Shown: positions 33,712 to 43,552, counted from the stretch's first letter. The stretch: DNA of 64,000 nucleotides from Euglena gracilis (GCA_039621445.1 CP154955.1:55061341-55125340); one strand, 5' to 3'. The notes: a model not told the origin generated them from the sequence alone. Made by a program: numbers and translations.

Positions 33712-33930
33712 TACCCCCCCCCCATATTGTCCCCCCCCCATATTGTCCCTCGGCCTGGCCGACGGGGGGTTTTTTTGGCTCGGCCAATGAAATTTCCTTT
33801 GGTACCCCCATATTGTCCCCCCCCCCATATTGTCCATAAAAAAAAAGAAAAGAAAAAAAAAAAGAAAGTGATTTGTTCCCTTTTGAATGTGGGAAGGTGG
33901 TTGGGACAATATGGGGGGGGGGGGGTGGTA
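33712..33930. mobile_element. ATATTGTC-tag foldback element, copy 2
   Basis: Opens TACCCCCCCCCATATTGTCC (doubled), has the family body, then an extra 60-base A/G-rich insert at 33,836-33,870. Closes GGGACAATATGGGGG and TGGTA. All tags read ATATTGTC. Confidence 0.85.
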
Positions 33931-34215
33931 ATGGTAGGCCCCTGGGGAAGTTTCAAGAACCAACGGCATTCTGGGACCAATGGCAAATAGGCAAAATTTC
34001 CTTTATTAACAGCAATTTGGAAGATGACAAACATACGTGTCATGTTCCAAACGTGCCCAAGTTTGGTTTTAGGGGTTTGGCTTCTCCGGTGAACTTCACC
34101 AAAAGGCCATTTTTTGACCGAAAAAATCAAAAAATGTCATCTTTGCAACTTTTATGAAATTTTATGTAAAGTCTCGGTGCCTTCGGCGCCGTGGTCCCCG
34201 CCCCCGGGCTCCCCC

Positions 34216-34395
34216 TAACCACTCCCCCCCCCTTAATTGAGCATTTGGGTCCGGGGAGGAAATTTTTTTAGCCGCCAAAGGCCCTCTCGCAAAGCCAAAT
34301 TTTCGACCCCCCCCCCTTATTTGACCCCCCCCCTTATTTGAGCATTTGGGGGTCCCTTAGCCCGTGGGTGTGCTCAAATAAGGGGGGGAGTGGTA
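34216..34395. mobile_element. TTATTTGAGC-tag foldback element
   Basis: Ends TAACCACTCCCCCCC and GGGGGGGAGTGGTA. The tags TTAATTGAGCATTTGGG, TTATTTGACC, TTATTTGAGCATTTGGG and the inverse GCTCAAATAAGG occur inside. No ORF. Confidence 0.8.
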
Positions 34396-35060
34396 CCGTC
34401 TTGCCGCCCTTCGGGTAACAGCTTGCGGTTCCATATGTCGGGCTTCGGCGTTCGGCAGAATGTTCGCCCCCCCCCCCCCGAGAAAAAATTGATCTGGCAC
34501 CTATGGTGGTGGGTGGTGACGTGATGAGGTGTACGCCGGTGGGTGCTGTGCGGGGCTTGCCTTGTGCCGGTGTGCGCCGCGTCGAGAGTCTTTTGGTATG
34601 TTGCTCTCGCCGTGTCTGTGTGTGCGCCTGCTGTCTTTGGCGGTGCTTTGCGGCTGGGGGTTTTTTTTTATGTAGGGGGAGGGGCTGGTTGTTATCATGT
34701 AGGCAATGGCAATGTTCTAGTATACTTCGTTCTGCTTGATAGCTTGATAGCGCTTTGTTCGCCCTCCTGCCATGCCGAGGAACGCTTGGCTATCCTCGTA
34801 GCTTGGCGCTCTCAGGTCCGGTCCCTCCCCCCTAGCCACCTGCTGGCACGTCACGGTTGTTGGGCAGGGTTTCTTCTTTTGCGTGCGGTTTCCGTTGGCA
34901 TGTGAACGGACAGCATCATTTCCTGCAAAGCTGGCCAAAGGCAGGTCAGCCCGGACTTGAAGACAATTGACACTCCGTGTGGAAGTCGCGTGCTCAAAGT
35001 AGGAATTTCACGTGCCTTTTCTGCTTCCCTTGGGCTGAAATTCCTTATTTTTTTGTCTAG
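34396..35060. other. Upstream region of the alveolin gene
   Basis: GT-rich sequence with an 11-base C-run at 34,470, no recognisable exon. It ends in a pyrimidine tract and TTTTGTCTAG at 35,051-35,060, a good 3' splice site. So a 5' untranslated exon probably lies upstream, but its position is not visible. Confidence 0.4.
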
Positions 35061-35070
35061 CGTCGGACAT

Positions 35071-38000
35071 ATGTCTTATTTGGCTGGAGCTCCAGTCACG
35101 GCGGCTGCCAGTTACCCTGTGGTGCCTGGTGCTGCCGCGTACCCAGTGGGCGCATCGTACCCTGCTGTCGCACAAGCCTCTGTGCTCCGTGCAAACGCCC
35201 AATTTGCCGGCCAGAGGGTCATTCGCAAGGAGGTGGTTGGTAATGTGGAGTACATCCCGGTGCAGCACAACCATGAAGTCGAATTGATCGAACGGGAGTT
35301 CATTGTTCCTGTGGAGAAGATTGTCCAACGACATGTGCCAGTGCCAGTGGAGCGCATTGTTCAGCGCCGGGTTCCGGTTCCTCGTCAGGTTCCTGTGCCC
35401 CAAAGGGTTGAAATCCCAGTTCCGGTGGAGCGCATCCAGCATCGTCAAGTCCCGTACCCAGTTGAGCAGATTGTGGAGAAGCGCATCCCTGTTCCGGTCA
35501 CACAGATTGTGGAGCAAGCCGTCGAAGTTCCGGTGCCAGTTCATCGCCGTGTCATTCAGCAGGTGCCTGTTCCACATGCTGTGGTACGTGAAGTTATCCG
35601 TCACGAGCCATACCCAGTCACAAAGGAAGTCATTCGCCAAGTCCCTGTTGAGGTTCCCCGTGAAGTGGTCCGCCAAGTCACGGTCGACGTCCCAGTCCAG
35701 GTGCCGCAGCACGTGCAGGTCCCCTACCCAGTGGAGAAGGTTGTGCACCGCCAGGTGCCTTACCCCGTGGAGAAGGTGGTCCAGCGCCAGGTGCCCTATC
35801 CCGTGCAGAAGATTGTTGAGAGGCAGGTGCAGGTCCCGTATGAAGTTCTGGTGCCAGAACGTGTTGAGATTCCCGTTCCACATGAAGTGATCACCCACCG
35901 CGATGTGCCCGTTCCCCAAGAAGTGATCCGAACCGTTCAGGTTCCCGTTCCTGTGGAACAGATTGTGCACCGAGACGTGCCACCTTGGTCACTTTTCATC
36001 TGAAAATTTCATTTTTTGTGAATCGAGAAAACCCAAAGAAGAGGAATTAATTTTTTTTATGAATTTCAGCCAGATTTTTAAAGCCTCCAGCTTGAGTGGA
36101 GCCATTTTTGACCATTTTCATACTTTTCACCAAATTTTTCAGCTTTTTGTGTCAAGAAATTTCAGTGGACAGGGGGGTCTCAACCCAGCTGGGGGGTTGT
36201 GGCTGAAGAATGTGTTTTTTTGGGATTTTCCCTCCTACTTTGAACGCCAACCCAACTGAATGAGTTTTTTGCCTGTTTTGGGAGGGCAGTTGCAGCTTCC
36301 AGGCCAGGCTTCTTTTTAAGTCACCTGACCCCCCCGGCCCGGGGGGGGGTCCCGCGCCGGGTATCCTTTTCGGCGCGAAGCGCCGAAAATTTTTGAAAAT
36401 TGCCTTTAACGGGCCCGATTTTGGGGGGGGTCCCGCCCCCGGGGTCTTAAAAAGAAGCATGTTCCAGGCCAACCCCCGCCTCGCTCCCCACCCCCAGGTT
36501 CAAGTCCACCACCATTACTGAACAGCATCATTGCCACATTTTTTTGCATATGTGCAAAAAGTGACCTTTTGCCATACCCTGTGGAGCAGATTGTGGAGAA
36601 GGTGGTGCAGGTCACCCGGCAAGTCACAGTTCCAGAAATTGTGCAGGTTCCAGTCCCACATGAGGTCATTGTGGAGCGGAGGGTGCCCGTCCCTGTCGAG
36701 CGTATCATTCACAAGGCAGTGCCATACCCAGTTGAGCAGATTGTGGAGAAGATTGTGCAAGTGCCTGTGCCTCAGTACCAGAAGGTACCTGTCCAGGTCC
36801 CAGTGCCTGTGGAGCGGATTGTCACACGCGACGTGCCCTACCCTGTGGAGCAGATTGTTGACGCACAGGGGAGTGGATTCCTGAATGGACTTGCTCTCCT
36901 TTTTTAGAACTTTTATTTTACAGCACAACTTTTCAGTCCATCCAAATTGAAAAGCTCAAAGCACCTCACAATTGATGAGCATTGAATGTGGTCTGGTGCA
37001 GGCTTTTGCTTAAGGGATTGCAGTACCCCCCCGGAGGAAATTTTTTTCCCAGTTTTCCCCCGGGGTCCTTAAGCAAAAGCCTGGTCTGGTGTTTGAAAGT
37101 CGCCAATTTTCTAATCACAGCCACTCCTCTGCTGTCAAGGTTGTTGAGCGCCAAGTGCCTGTGCCAACTCCAGTTCAGGTGCCCGTGCCAACACCTGTTC
37201 AGGTGCCCTACCCGGTGGAGAAGATCGTTGACCGACCTGTTCCCCACGAAGTGGTGAGGGTTGTGGAGCGCCGTGTGGAGGTTCCCTACAACCAACAGTT
37301 CTTTGCAAAAGTTGAAATAAAAATTTTTTAAGTGATGTCTGAATTTGACCTCAACCTGTGTTCGCTTTTTTCAAATGCTAATGCCGACGCCTTTTTTCCC
37401 AAATACTGTCATCATCTTGCTCGAATGGATTGACATTGTTTTGATGGCATGGGTGAAATGACCAGTGATCCAAGGCTTCAGAAATCTGTTTCTGAATGCG
37501 GAGTTGTTCATGGGCTAATAACAAAGGTAAATCAAAGACACCCGTCCGAGCTACTTCCACAAAACGAACTGTTGGAGAAGATGTTCCCGTTCCAGTTATT
37601 GAGACCGTGCAGGTTCCCCACGAGGTCATCCGCACCGTTGAAGTTCCGTTCCCAGTGGAACAGATCGTGGAGAAGATCGTGGAGAAAATTGTGCACGTGC
37701 CGGTCCCAGTCACCCGCCAGGAGCACGTGACCCGCCAGGTGGTGCAGAACACTTTGCAGCAGACCCGGGCCCCTCCCCAACAGCTTGGCACCCAGGTTCT
37801 GCCTGGCCGTGACCTGGGTGTCACCTCCGGAATTGTGCGAGGAGGCCCTGTGCAAGCTTCTTCAAGATATTATGTAATTATTTTATTATGGCACATATAA
37901 TTACAATTATAAAAAATGAAATTGTATGTATGTATCATAACATAATATATTTATATATCATATTATATTATTCTTATCATAATAAAAATCCACATACTCC

Positions 38001-39004
38001 CAGTTTTTTCTTTTGATGGTTTCAGAAGTGCAAAGAGTTCTCTTTACTTGTAAATCTCTTGCAATTGGAGAGGCTTGTTTTTGCTGCCTATGGAGCCTAT
38101 GGAGCCACCCCTGTTGCAACCAGGGGTGAAAACAAAAGGGCATTTAATACAATTCAACATGCTTCATGGGAGAAATCTTTTTTTCTTCCCTGGCGCTTTG
38201 TGTTGCTTTGTGCGTTTGTCAATTTCAGAAAAAACGAAACAGAAACCCTCATTTCACACCCAGGGTCTTTTGTTTTCAGCAGACTGATGGGGGACACGTT
38301 TTCAGCCCTGATTCTGGCTGCTCCAGTCACATATGGCTCTGTGGCCGCTCCAGTGACCTATGGTGCTGCAGCCCCCGTTACATATGGTGCCACCCATGCC
38401 ATTGCTGGTTTTTTCTGCACTTTCTGCATCTTTCAATTTCAATCGCTCAGCAAAAGTCCCCTGACCCTCCTATTTCCCTCCAGGTGTTGAGAAATGACAA
38501 CTGGGAAAACTGTGGACAGTGCCCCTGCCAAAACCCTTTTCAAGTCAACCGATTTTCAAGACAGGCATAAAGCACCAGATAAAAGAACAAATTGAAGGGT
38601 TGTATGTGAAAAGACGACGTTTAGTTGGTCTTTGAAAACCGTGTTCAAAATACCCCAACCAAAAGCAAGCCCCTTCCAACAAAGTTTTGTGCACCTTCTA
38701 CTGCAAATTTTTTGGGGAATGTGATTTGTGCGGCAGCCTTGGTTTGAAGGCGCCCCAGTTACAGCGTACGGCGCACCCCCTGTCTATGCTGGTGCTCCGG
38801 CTGTTGTGCATCTGGTTTCCCTTGCTGTTGATTCAACAGCTGTCTGCCATCTTCTAGTAGTGTGGCATTGTGTTCAAAAGTGAAGTGGCAAGGGAAGCCA
38901 GGGCGTTGACAGCCCCCTCCTCTGTCACTCGCTACGGCTACGGCCCCCCGCGCCCAGCGTACCCCGCTACCGTCCCGGTGGCCTACGGCCGCCGCCCCTA
39001 CTGA
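35071..39004 (+). CDS. Alveolin-like pellicle (inner membrane complex) protein, about eight coding exons
   Basis: Alveolins are filament-forming proteins under the plasma membrane of alveolates. The ATG at 35071 is ten bases after a pyrimidine-TCTAG acceptor. The protein starts MSYLAGAPVTAAASYPVVPG, then has a long core of Val-Pro repeats (VPVPVERIVQRRVPVP, QVPYPVEKVVHRQ, PYPVEQIVEKIVQVPVP), and a tail rich in PVTYGA ending SVTRYGYGPPRPAYPATVPV...RRPY before TGA at 39002-39004. Approximate exons: 35071-35982, 36575-36861, 37148-37286, 37589 to about 37860, about 38065-38125, about 38305-38400, 38752 to about 38800, and about 38903-39004. No exon breaks the repeat register if joined at the short direct repeats described below. 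Each exon is intact, so the gene is probably active. An articulin is the alternative name; the Y-G-A tail favours alveolin. Confidence 0.85.
35978..36574 (+). other. Alveolin intron 1: TGCCA direct repeats, GGTCACTTTT inverted repeat
   Basis: TGCCA at 35978-35982 and at 36570-36574 bracket a 592-base intron. Just inside lie GGTCACTTTT (35987-35996) and its exact inverse AAAAGTGACC (36557-36566). Joining at TGCCA gives HRDVPYPVEQIVEK, which matches TRDVPYPVEQIV later in the same protein. None of the possible cut points within TGCCA gives GT-AG. A GT-AG choice exists (GT at 35977, AG at 36585-36586) but it deletes the PYPVE that is plainly coding. A GC-AG choice (35967 to 36561) keeps PYPVE but alters the register. 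The interior is foldback-rich (GGCGCGAAGCGCC near 36,370). Confidence 0.65.
36855..37147 (+). other. Alveolin intron 2: TTGTTGA direct repeats, CAGGGGAGTGG inverted repeat, nested palindrome
   Basis: TTGTTGA occurs at 36855-36861 and 37141-37147 (286 bases apart). CAGGGGAGTGG (36866-36876) is inverted as CCACTCCTCTG (37121-37131), 10 of 11 bases. Joining at the repeat gives PVEQIVERQVPVP, in register. A GT-AG reading (GT 36857, AG 37138-37139) also keeps frame but adds one extra Val. A separate inverted pair, AGGCTTTTGCTTAAGG and CCTTAAGCAAAAGCCT (about 37,002-37,081), sits inside with a GTACCCCCCCGG core, so an element appears nested in the intron. Confidence 0.65.
37281..37588 (+). other. 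Alveolin intron 3: GTTCCC direct repeats, CCAACAGTTC inverted repeat
   Basis: GTTCCC at 37281-37286 and 37583-37588 are 302 bases apart. CCAACAGTTC (37292-37301) and GAACTGTTGG (37566-37575) are exact inverses. Joining gives RRVEVPVPVIETVQVP. A GT-AG alternative (GT 37273, AG 37579-37580) also stays in frame and gives VERHVPVPVIETV, equally good, so this intron alone does not separate the two models. Confidence 0.6.
37830..38100 (+). other. Alveolin intron 4: CAAGCTTCTTCAA inverted repeat, AT-rich core
   Basis: CAAGCTTCTTCAA near 37,852 pairs with TTGGAGAGGCTTG near 38,064-38,076 (11 of 13 bases). The core (37,870-37,990) is strongly AT-rich. The exact joints are unclear: GGAG or CCCTGT direct repeats both keep the frame. 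The downstream exon reads AAYGAYGATPVATR. Confidence 0.45.
38121..38310 (+). other. Alveolin intron 5: CAGGGGTGAAAAC inverted repeat
   Basis: CAGGGGTGAAAAC (38121-38133) and GTTTTCAGCCCTG (38298-38310) are inverses at 12 of 13 bases. Here the inverted repeat itself supplies GT (38126-38127) and AG (38303-38304), and splicing there keeps the frame (VATRALILAAPVTYG). A short direct repeat, TGC, would instead give TPVAPVTYG. Confidence 0.6.
38801..38908 (+). other. Last alveolin intron: CTGGTTTCCCTTGC inverted repeat
   Basis: CTGGTTTCCCTTGC (38812-38825) and GCAAGGGAAGCCAG (38888-38901) are inverses at 13 of 14 bases. The flanking exons read VYAGAP and SVTRYGYGPP; no GT-AG pair that I tried keeps that frame. 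The exact joint is not settled. Intron 6 (about 38,400-38,752) shows only a weak match (CCATTGCTG with CAGCCTTGG, 7 of 9). Confidence 0.5.
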
Positions 39005-39960
39005 GTTAAGAAACGACGATTTTGATTGGCCCCCAGTGCCGTCTGTGTGTGGGGTGCAGAGGCAACCTCAGTGAGTGACTGGAGTGTGGCGGATGGGAGG
39101 GCCTGCCACAGGGTCCTGCTTTCTCAGGGCACACACATGTGGCAAGCCCTGCCAACATCATAGCGACCCCAGCTCCTATTTGCAAATGCCCAGTCCCTTT
39201 CAGCCCCTACTGGAATTGACAGTCCCTGCGTGGCCGCTTTCACATCCATGTCTGCTGTTGGTTGCTGTGCTTCTTTGTTGTCCAGCTTGTGAAACCGGCC
39301 ATTTGTCTCCAAGGACAACTCTGTCTTAAGGTTCCTTACCCAGAGGTGCCATTGTGGGTGAATCGGTTTGCGTTTGGGGTGAGAATTGTGCAATTGATAG
39401 TTTCAATGGTTCAGAAGCAACGTTTTTTCCGTCTCTCACGTTTTCAAGGCTGCCGCACATCACATGATTCCTCTTAGACAACCGATTTACCGCACCCTTT
39501 TCTGACATACTCCATTCCAGTATCGTGGACCACCTTGCTTACCCATTGCTATAACAAGGACTTTTCCATTAAATGACACAAAGGCAACAGTTTGTGTCCC
39601 TGTCGTCGCAGTTGCCACAGTGCTTTGTGCTTGTGGTGATCAATTACACTTTCACCACCAACCCCAGAGCGGTTGTGGAGCGACCCCCCCCCCTGCACCT
39701 GTTTCTTCAGACTTCTTTTGACGGCCCAATGAAAAATTTACTTTTGATTGCCCTCCATGTACTTCCCAACCATGCACCATTGCCAAACACCTTGCCAGGT
39801 TTTTTTTAGTTGTGGACCCCCCTGGGGTAGGGGGGTTGTATTTCTCGGGGCAAAAAACTTGATATTTTTAGCATTTTCGGATTTTTTGGGGGCCCACCGG
39901 AATTGGGGAAGTCATTGGCAGACGGTGTAACTGGTTTTTTTCAGCGCAACAGTGGTCGAC
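39005..39960. other. Downstream of the alveolin gene; no gene recognised
   Basis: Short unremarkable frames on both strands. No repeat of note until the element at 39,970. Confidence 0.4.
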
Positions 39961-39969
39961 AGGTCCCCC

Positions 39970-40415
39970 CCAGGGTTCGATATAAGGAGGGCGTACATGG
40001 TTTAGGTGGGGGGGGGGGGCCCCCCCCCCCCCCCCCCCCCCTCCTGGCCCGCAGGGGGGGGTCCGGACCACCCCCCCCCCCCACCTGCAAGGGGGGTCCG
40101 GACCGACCCTCGGGGGCAAAAATTGACCCCCCCAAAAAAAGGGTCAATTTTTTCCTCCGGCGCTTCGCGCCGAAAATTTTTTGCATTTTTGACACATTTT
40201 TGCCCAAAAAGTGCCCAAAATGGCACTTTTGGTCGTTTTGGGGGGTCAAAAATTTTCGGCCCGGCGCTTCGCGCCGGGCCGAAAATTCGGCCACCCTGAC
40301 CGCGCACCTGTTTAGGTGGGGGGGGGTGTCCCCCCCCCCCCCCCCCCCCCCTCCTCGCCCGCAGGGGGGCGTCCGGACCTCCCCCCCCCCCACCTGTCCT
40401 TATATCGAACCCTGG
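39970..40415. mobile_element. Element with 19-bp perfect inverted ends CCAGGGTTCGATATAAGGA
   Basis: The end at 39970-39988 is exactly inverted at 40397-40415. Just inside each end is TTTAGGTGGGGGG or ACCTCCCCCCC, then C/G tracts of 15-25 bases. The centre has a CGGCGCTTCGCGCCG hairpin twice and GGTCAATTTTTTCC/GGTCAAAAATTTTCG words. No ORF; overlapping frames are Gly/Pro only. Confidence 0.8.
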
Positions 40416-41440
40416 TCCCCCCCCCCCTGTCAAGGCACCGAAACCCTTTTTAAAAAAACGTCACCACGATGGGTGGAACGTTTACCTTGCGACTTTCAGG
40501 GAAATTCTCAAAATCTGGTCGTTGGGGATATTTCGGTTTCCGGGCCAAACCTCACCCCGGTAGGACTTGGCAGACTGGAGATCCCCCCCCCAAAAAAAAG
40601 GGTGCAGGTCGGGTGTTTTAACCTCGCGCAACGGTGTTTTAAAACGCACCCCTCTCTTTTTCCGGCTGATCCTCCAGACCCTGGCGGGTTTTCGGCCCTT
40701 TGAAGAGCTCTAGGGGTGGGGGGTAAATCAGTTTTTAGCACCCCCAATTTCGCACACCCTCGAGGTGTCGTTTTACTGCCCTCAATTGGCGCGATACAAC
40801 TCGGCCGAGGGGCGGTTGTTATTTTTTGGGGTTGGTTCAGACAGCCTCGGGGACAGATAAGCAGACGACACAAAACCCCAAACCACATGAAAACAAACTT
40901 CAAAAAATATGAGTGAATAAATCTGGCGGGCCCGCGGACCCAAACAAAATGGCAGAGGGGGCGGACGAAGGCCTATCTTAAAAAAAATTGGCGGGGGTGT
41001 GGGTCTTCACCAAGCTTTCACCCCCGGTTTGTAGAACGTTAGGGCCTTTCGACTGGCAATTAACGGACGAAAAATTCCCCACGGACGCGGCAGTCTTATC
41101 GGAAAAAATGGACTTGGACGCTGTGGGGAGTGGGCCCTCGAGCCCGATCCCTGCTGAGAAAAGTTTTCTCTGGCACTCCGTGTCAAAGGGAAAAGGAGTT
41201 TTCAAACGGTTTCTTTTTGGCAGGTGGCTTTGGTGTTTTTCTCAAAAACAAACCTGCGGACGATCCAAGCGCGCTCCCCGTCACCCATAAAAGAATGAAT
41301 GGTCCATGTTCCCTCGATTAAGTGCAACGTGCAAAATTTGGCTTTCCGTGTGGAAATTTTCGTTGCCCTTCCGGGACGCAAATGAAATAATCTTTCTCCT
41401 GTCTTGTATGTCCGCCAGTTTTTCACGTTAACCAGTCTCC
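40416..41440. other. No gene recognised
   Basis: Open frames on both strands of up to 150 codons without a domain. Composition is even, unlike the tract-rich surroundings, so an unrecognised exon cannot be ruled out. Confidence 0.3.
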
Positions 41441-41447
41441 ACCCAGG

Positions 41448-41746
41448 TCTTCGGTAGTATAGTGGTCGGCTTCCTCAAGGCCACCAGTCCCGACCTGCTG
41501 ACGGTGATCCAGAGTCAGGGCTACACCACCCTTGCGGCGGTCACCGGGTTGGGACTTCTAAAAAAAAACGATTTGGACACCGAGATCACCGCCCTCAACA
41601 AATACCAGGTCAAGGCCAGTTTGGCATCGGACATCGCGGGATTGGGGTATCTCAAGGATGCCGATGTGTCCGCCCTCGGGTACTTCAAGGCCACCGCTTT
41701 GGACCACGGTGGGCAACCTAGTATTTCCGCCTGTCACGCGGAAGAC
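41448..41746 (+). pseudogene. tRNA-Asp copy split by a 252-bp open insert
   Basis: Bases 41448-41467 equal the first 20 of the intact tRNA-Asp at 41,769, including the shared upstream CCAGG. Bases 41720-41746 equal its next 27 (the anticodon arm with GTC). Between them are exactly 252 bases (84 codons) with an open + frame: FLKATSPDLLTVIQSQGYTT, LNKYQVKASLASDIAGLGYL, and KDADVSALGYFKATALD. The insert begins and ends with a CTTCAAGGCCACC-type repeat. The T-arm is missing. It is not a tRNA intron, which would lie after position 37. The insert resembles repetitive fibre-like proteins but no family is assigned. Confidence 0.7.
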
Positions 41747-41768
41747 TCGTAACCATTCTCCAGCCAGG

Positions 41769-41840
41769 TCTTCGGTAGTATAGTGGTCAGTATTTCCGCC
41801 TGTCACGCGGAAGACCCGGGTTCAATTCCCGGCCGGAGAG
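41769..41840 (+). tRNA. tRNA-Asp (anticodon GTC)
   Basis: A full cloverleaf: acceptor TCTTCGG pairs with CCGGAGA (one T-G pair), the D-arm has TAGTATAGTGGTCA, the anticodon arm TCCGCCTGTCACGCGGA has GTC, and the T-arm CCGGGTTCAATTCCCGG pairs perfectly. T-runs follow at once (ATTTTTCGCCTTTTTG), suitable for Pol III stops. Confidence 0.93.
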
Positions 41841-41885
41841 ATTTTTCGCCTTTTTGAAGGTCAGGGTAGCAAAGTGCCAGCAAAA

Positions 41886-41958
41886 TACTCGGAGCGGGGG
41901 TCGAACCCGCGACCTTCCGCGTGTGAGGCGGACGATATAGCCACTAATCCATCCGAGC
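41886..41958 (-). tRNA. tRNA-Val (anticodon CAC)
   Basis: On the minus strand: acceptor GCTCGGA with TCCGAGT (a G-T first pair), D-arm GATTAGTGGCTATATC, anticodon arm TCCGCCTCACACGCGGA with CAC, and T-arm GCGGGTTCGACCCCCGC. It lies about 45 bases from the tRNA-Asp, on the opposite strand. Confidence 0.92.
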
Positions 41959-42469
41959 TGGCAGTTGGTAGCAGGAGAGGCAGCTGGCATTTCAGAACAT
42001 TGTTTGCCACGGTTTCAAGCAGCTTTCCCTTGTTTCAATTTCTCTTCGAGGGCAATGCTTGATCGTCCCATCTTTTCCCTCCCCGTCTACTTTCTCGGCT
42101 CTCCGTTCCATTCCGTTCCGTTCACTCCACCCCAAGCTTCGTCCTCAAAACCCTTGAAGCTTGAGCCTTGCAAGCATCCTTCGCGCGTGTATCGTACATA
42201 TTCCTAACCGTGCTGGTGACTCCGAGCCCACACAAACGGTGCACGCCGGTTATATATATGACATTGGAATGAGCGCACCTGTTCCACTCTGATCCCACAG
42301 TGTACTTTGTACTTTCTGAGTGTGTGGCCTTCTTGGAAGATTCTTGTTCTGAAAGAAAGAAAGCTGCCAAGTGATATTGGTTGCTTGACTTTGTTGATCC
42401 ATCGGTCGATTTACTCATTGGCCGATTCATTTGTCTGCCTTTGGTGGTCTAATTCCGGAGGTCTTTAAC

Positions 42470-43305
42470 TTCCTGCAGAGGGGACAAAATTTACCAGCAC
42501 AATCCAAACTTTCAACAACGGCGTCAACAAGGGTGATCTTGACATGGATTAGGTGGAACTCGTGGAACTCGGAACTCGGCTACTGTTTCAAAGGATGATG
42601 ACAGAACTACAAACTACAGAACTACAATCAAATCATAGAACAGAGCCAGAACTCTGCTTGATCGGACACGCATTTTGAAAATCTACACCAGTGGCACTCA
42701 TTGTGGATAACACACGTCCCACAAGTGTGTTGGGATGACTTCTGTGGCTAGTGGTTTTTTGGGAACGATGAAGTTGGAAGACTACAAAATGTCTTGTATT
42801 TTTTTTAATTTTTTGGTTGCTCATTTCTCTCTTCACATGTCTTTGAGACAGGTCATCAAGGCCCAAGCAGAGCAGATTCTCATCAAGCATACAATGGACA
42901 TCATCATGGGCATCATCCCCAGGTCCTTTTTATTTTATTTTGGAGAATATCTCCACGTATGTCTCAGGGGTGACCACTTCATCTGTGGAGAACAAAAAAT
43001 GAAGAACCCAGAATGGTTGACAAACAAGAAGCTGGGGGCCTAGATCGTGGCTTCATGGGCTGCCATCCTGCATCCCCTTCCCGTTGTTCAGTTTGTGCAT
43101 CGGCCAGAACAAAGCATGAAACATTTTGTTTTCCGAAAACGGTCATGCGTTCTTTTAGCATCATCTGCAGTCATTCGGCTCCCTCCTGCTGTGGACAATG
43201 AGTGATTGCTGGTTGCTGTTTTCTCTGTCACTTTTGCCCCTGCCAGGTCGCCACTCTGAAAATAATGTCCGTCAAAATGTTTCTGGTTCCAGAGCCAGAG
43301 GTAGG
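42470..43305 (+). CDS. Possible spliced gene with small exons, unrecognised
   Basis: Two short stretches have clean splice signals. One follows CTTTGAGACAG at 42,853, reads VIKAQAEQILIKHTMDIIMG and ends CCCCAG/GT. The other follows CCCCTGCCAG at 43,247, reads VATLKIMSVKMFLVPEPE and ends GAG/GTAGGT. An earlier one after CTTCCTGCAG (42,478) reads TFNNGVNKGDLDMD before a stop. No domain; they might belong to one gene. Confidence 0.3.
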
Positions 43306-43552
43306 TTGTTTGCTAAATGCTGACAAGTTGAACAACGTTCACCATGCATTGGTGGCTCATTGCAGGAATTTGGTGATGGTCTTTTTTTGGTGTAGCCACT
43401 ACTCGCTGCCAAGTGTTGGTGGTGGCTTGCCGACCATTGGGGGGGGTCGACCCTCCCCATCCTGTCCATGGCCGTCCTTGCCTTGCGCTCGCGCCTTTGA
43501 CAAAATAGCCTCAAACAGAAGATATTATATTTATTATAGTTATTATGGTTAT

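Noticed and set aside
35008-35970. A 320-codon minus-strand ORF over the alveolin exon
   Set aside because: It is the His/Asn/Leu-rich shadow of the Val-Pro repeats. The + frame has the start after a splice acceptor, the family motifs and the continuation in later exons.
41448-41746. An intron-containing tRNA-Asp
   Set aside because: The interruption lies before the anticodon arm, not after position 37, and the T-arm and 3' acceptor strand are absent.
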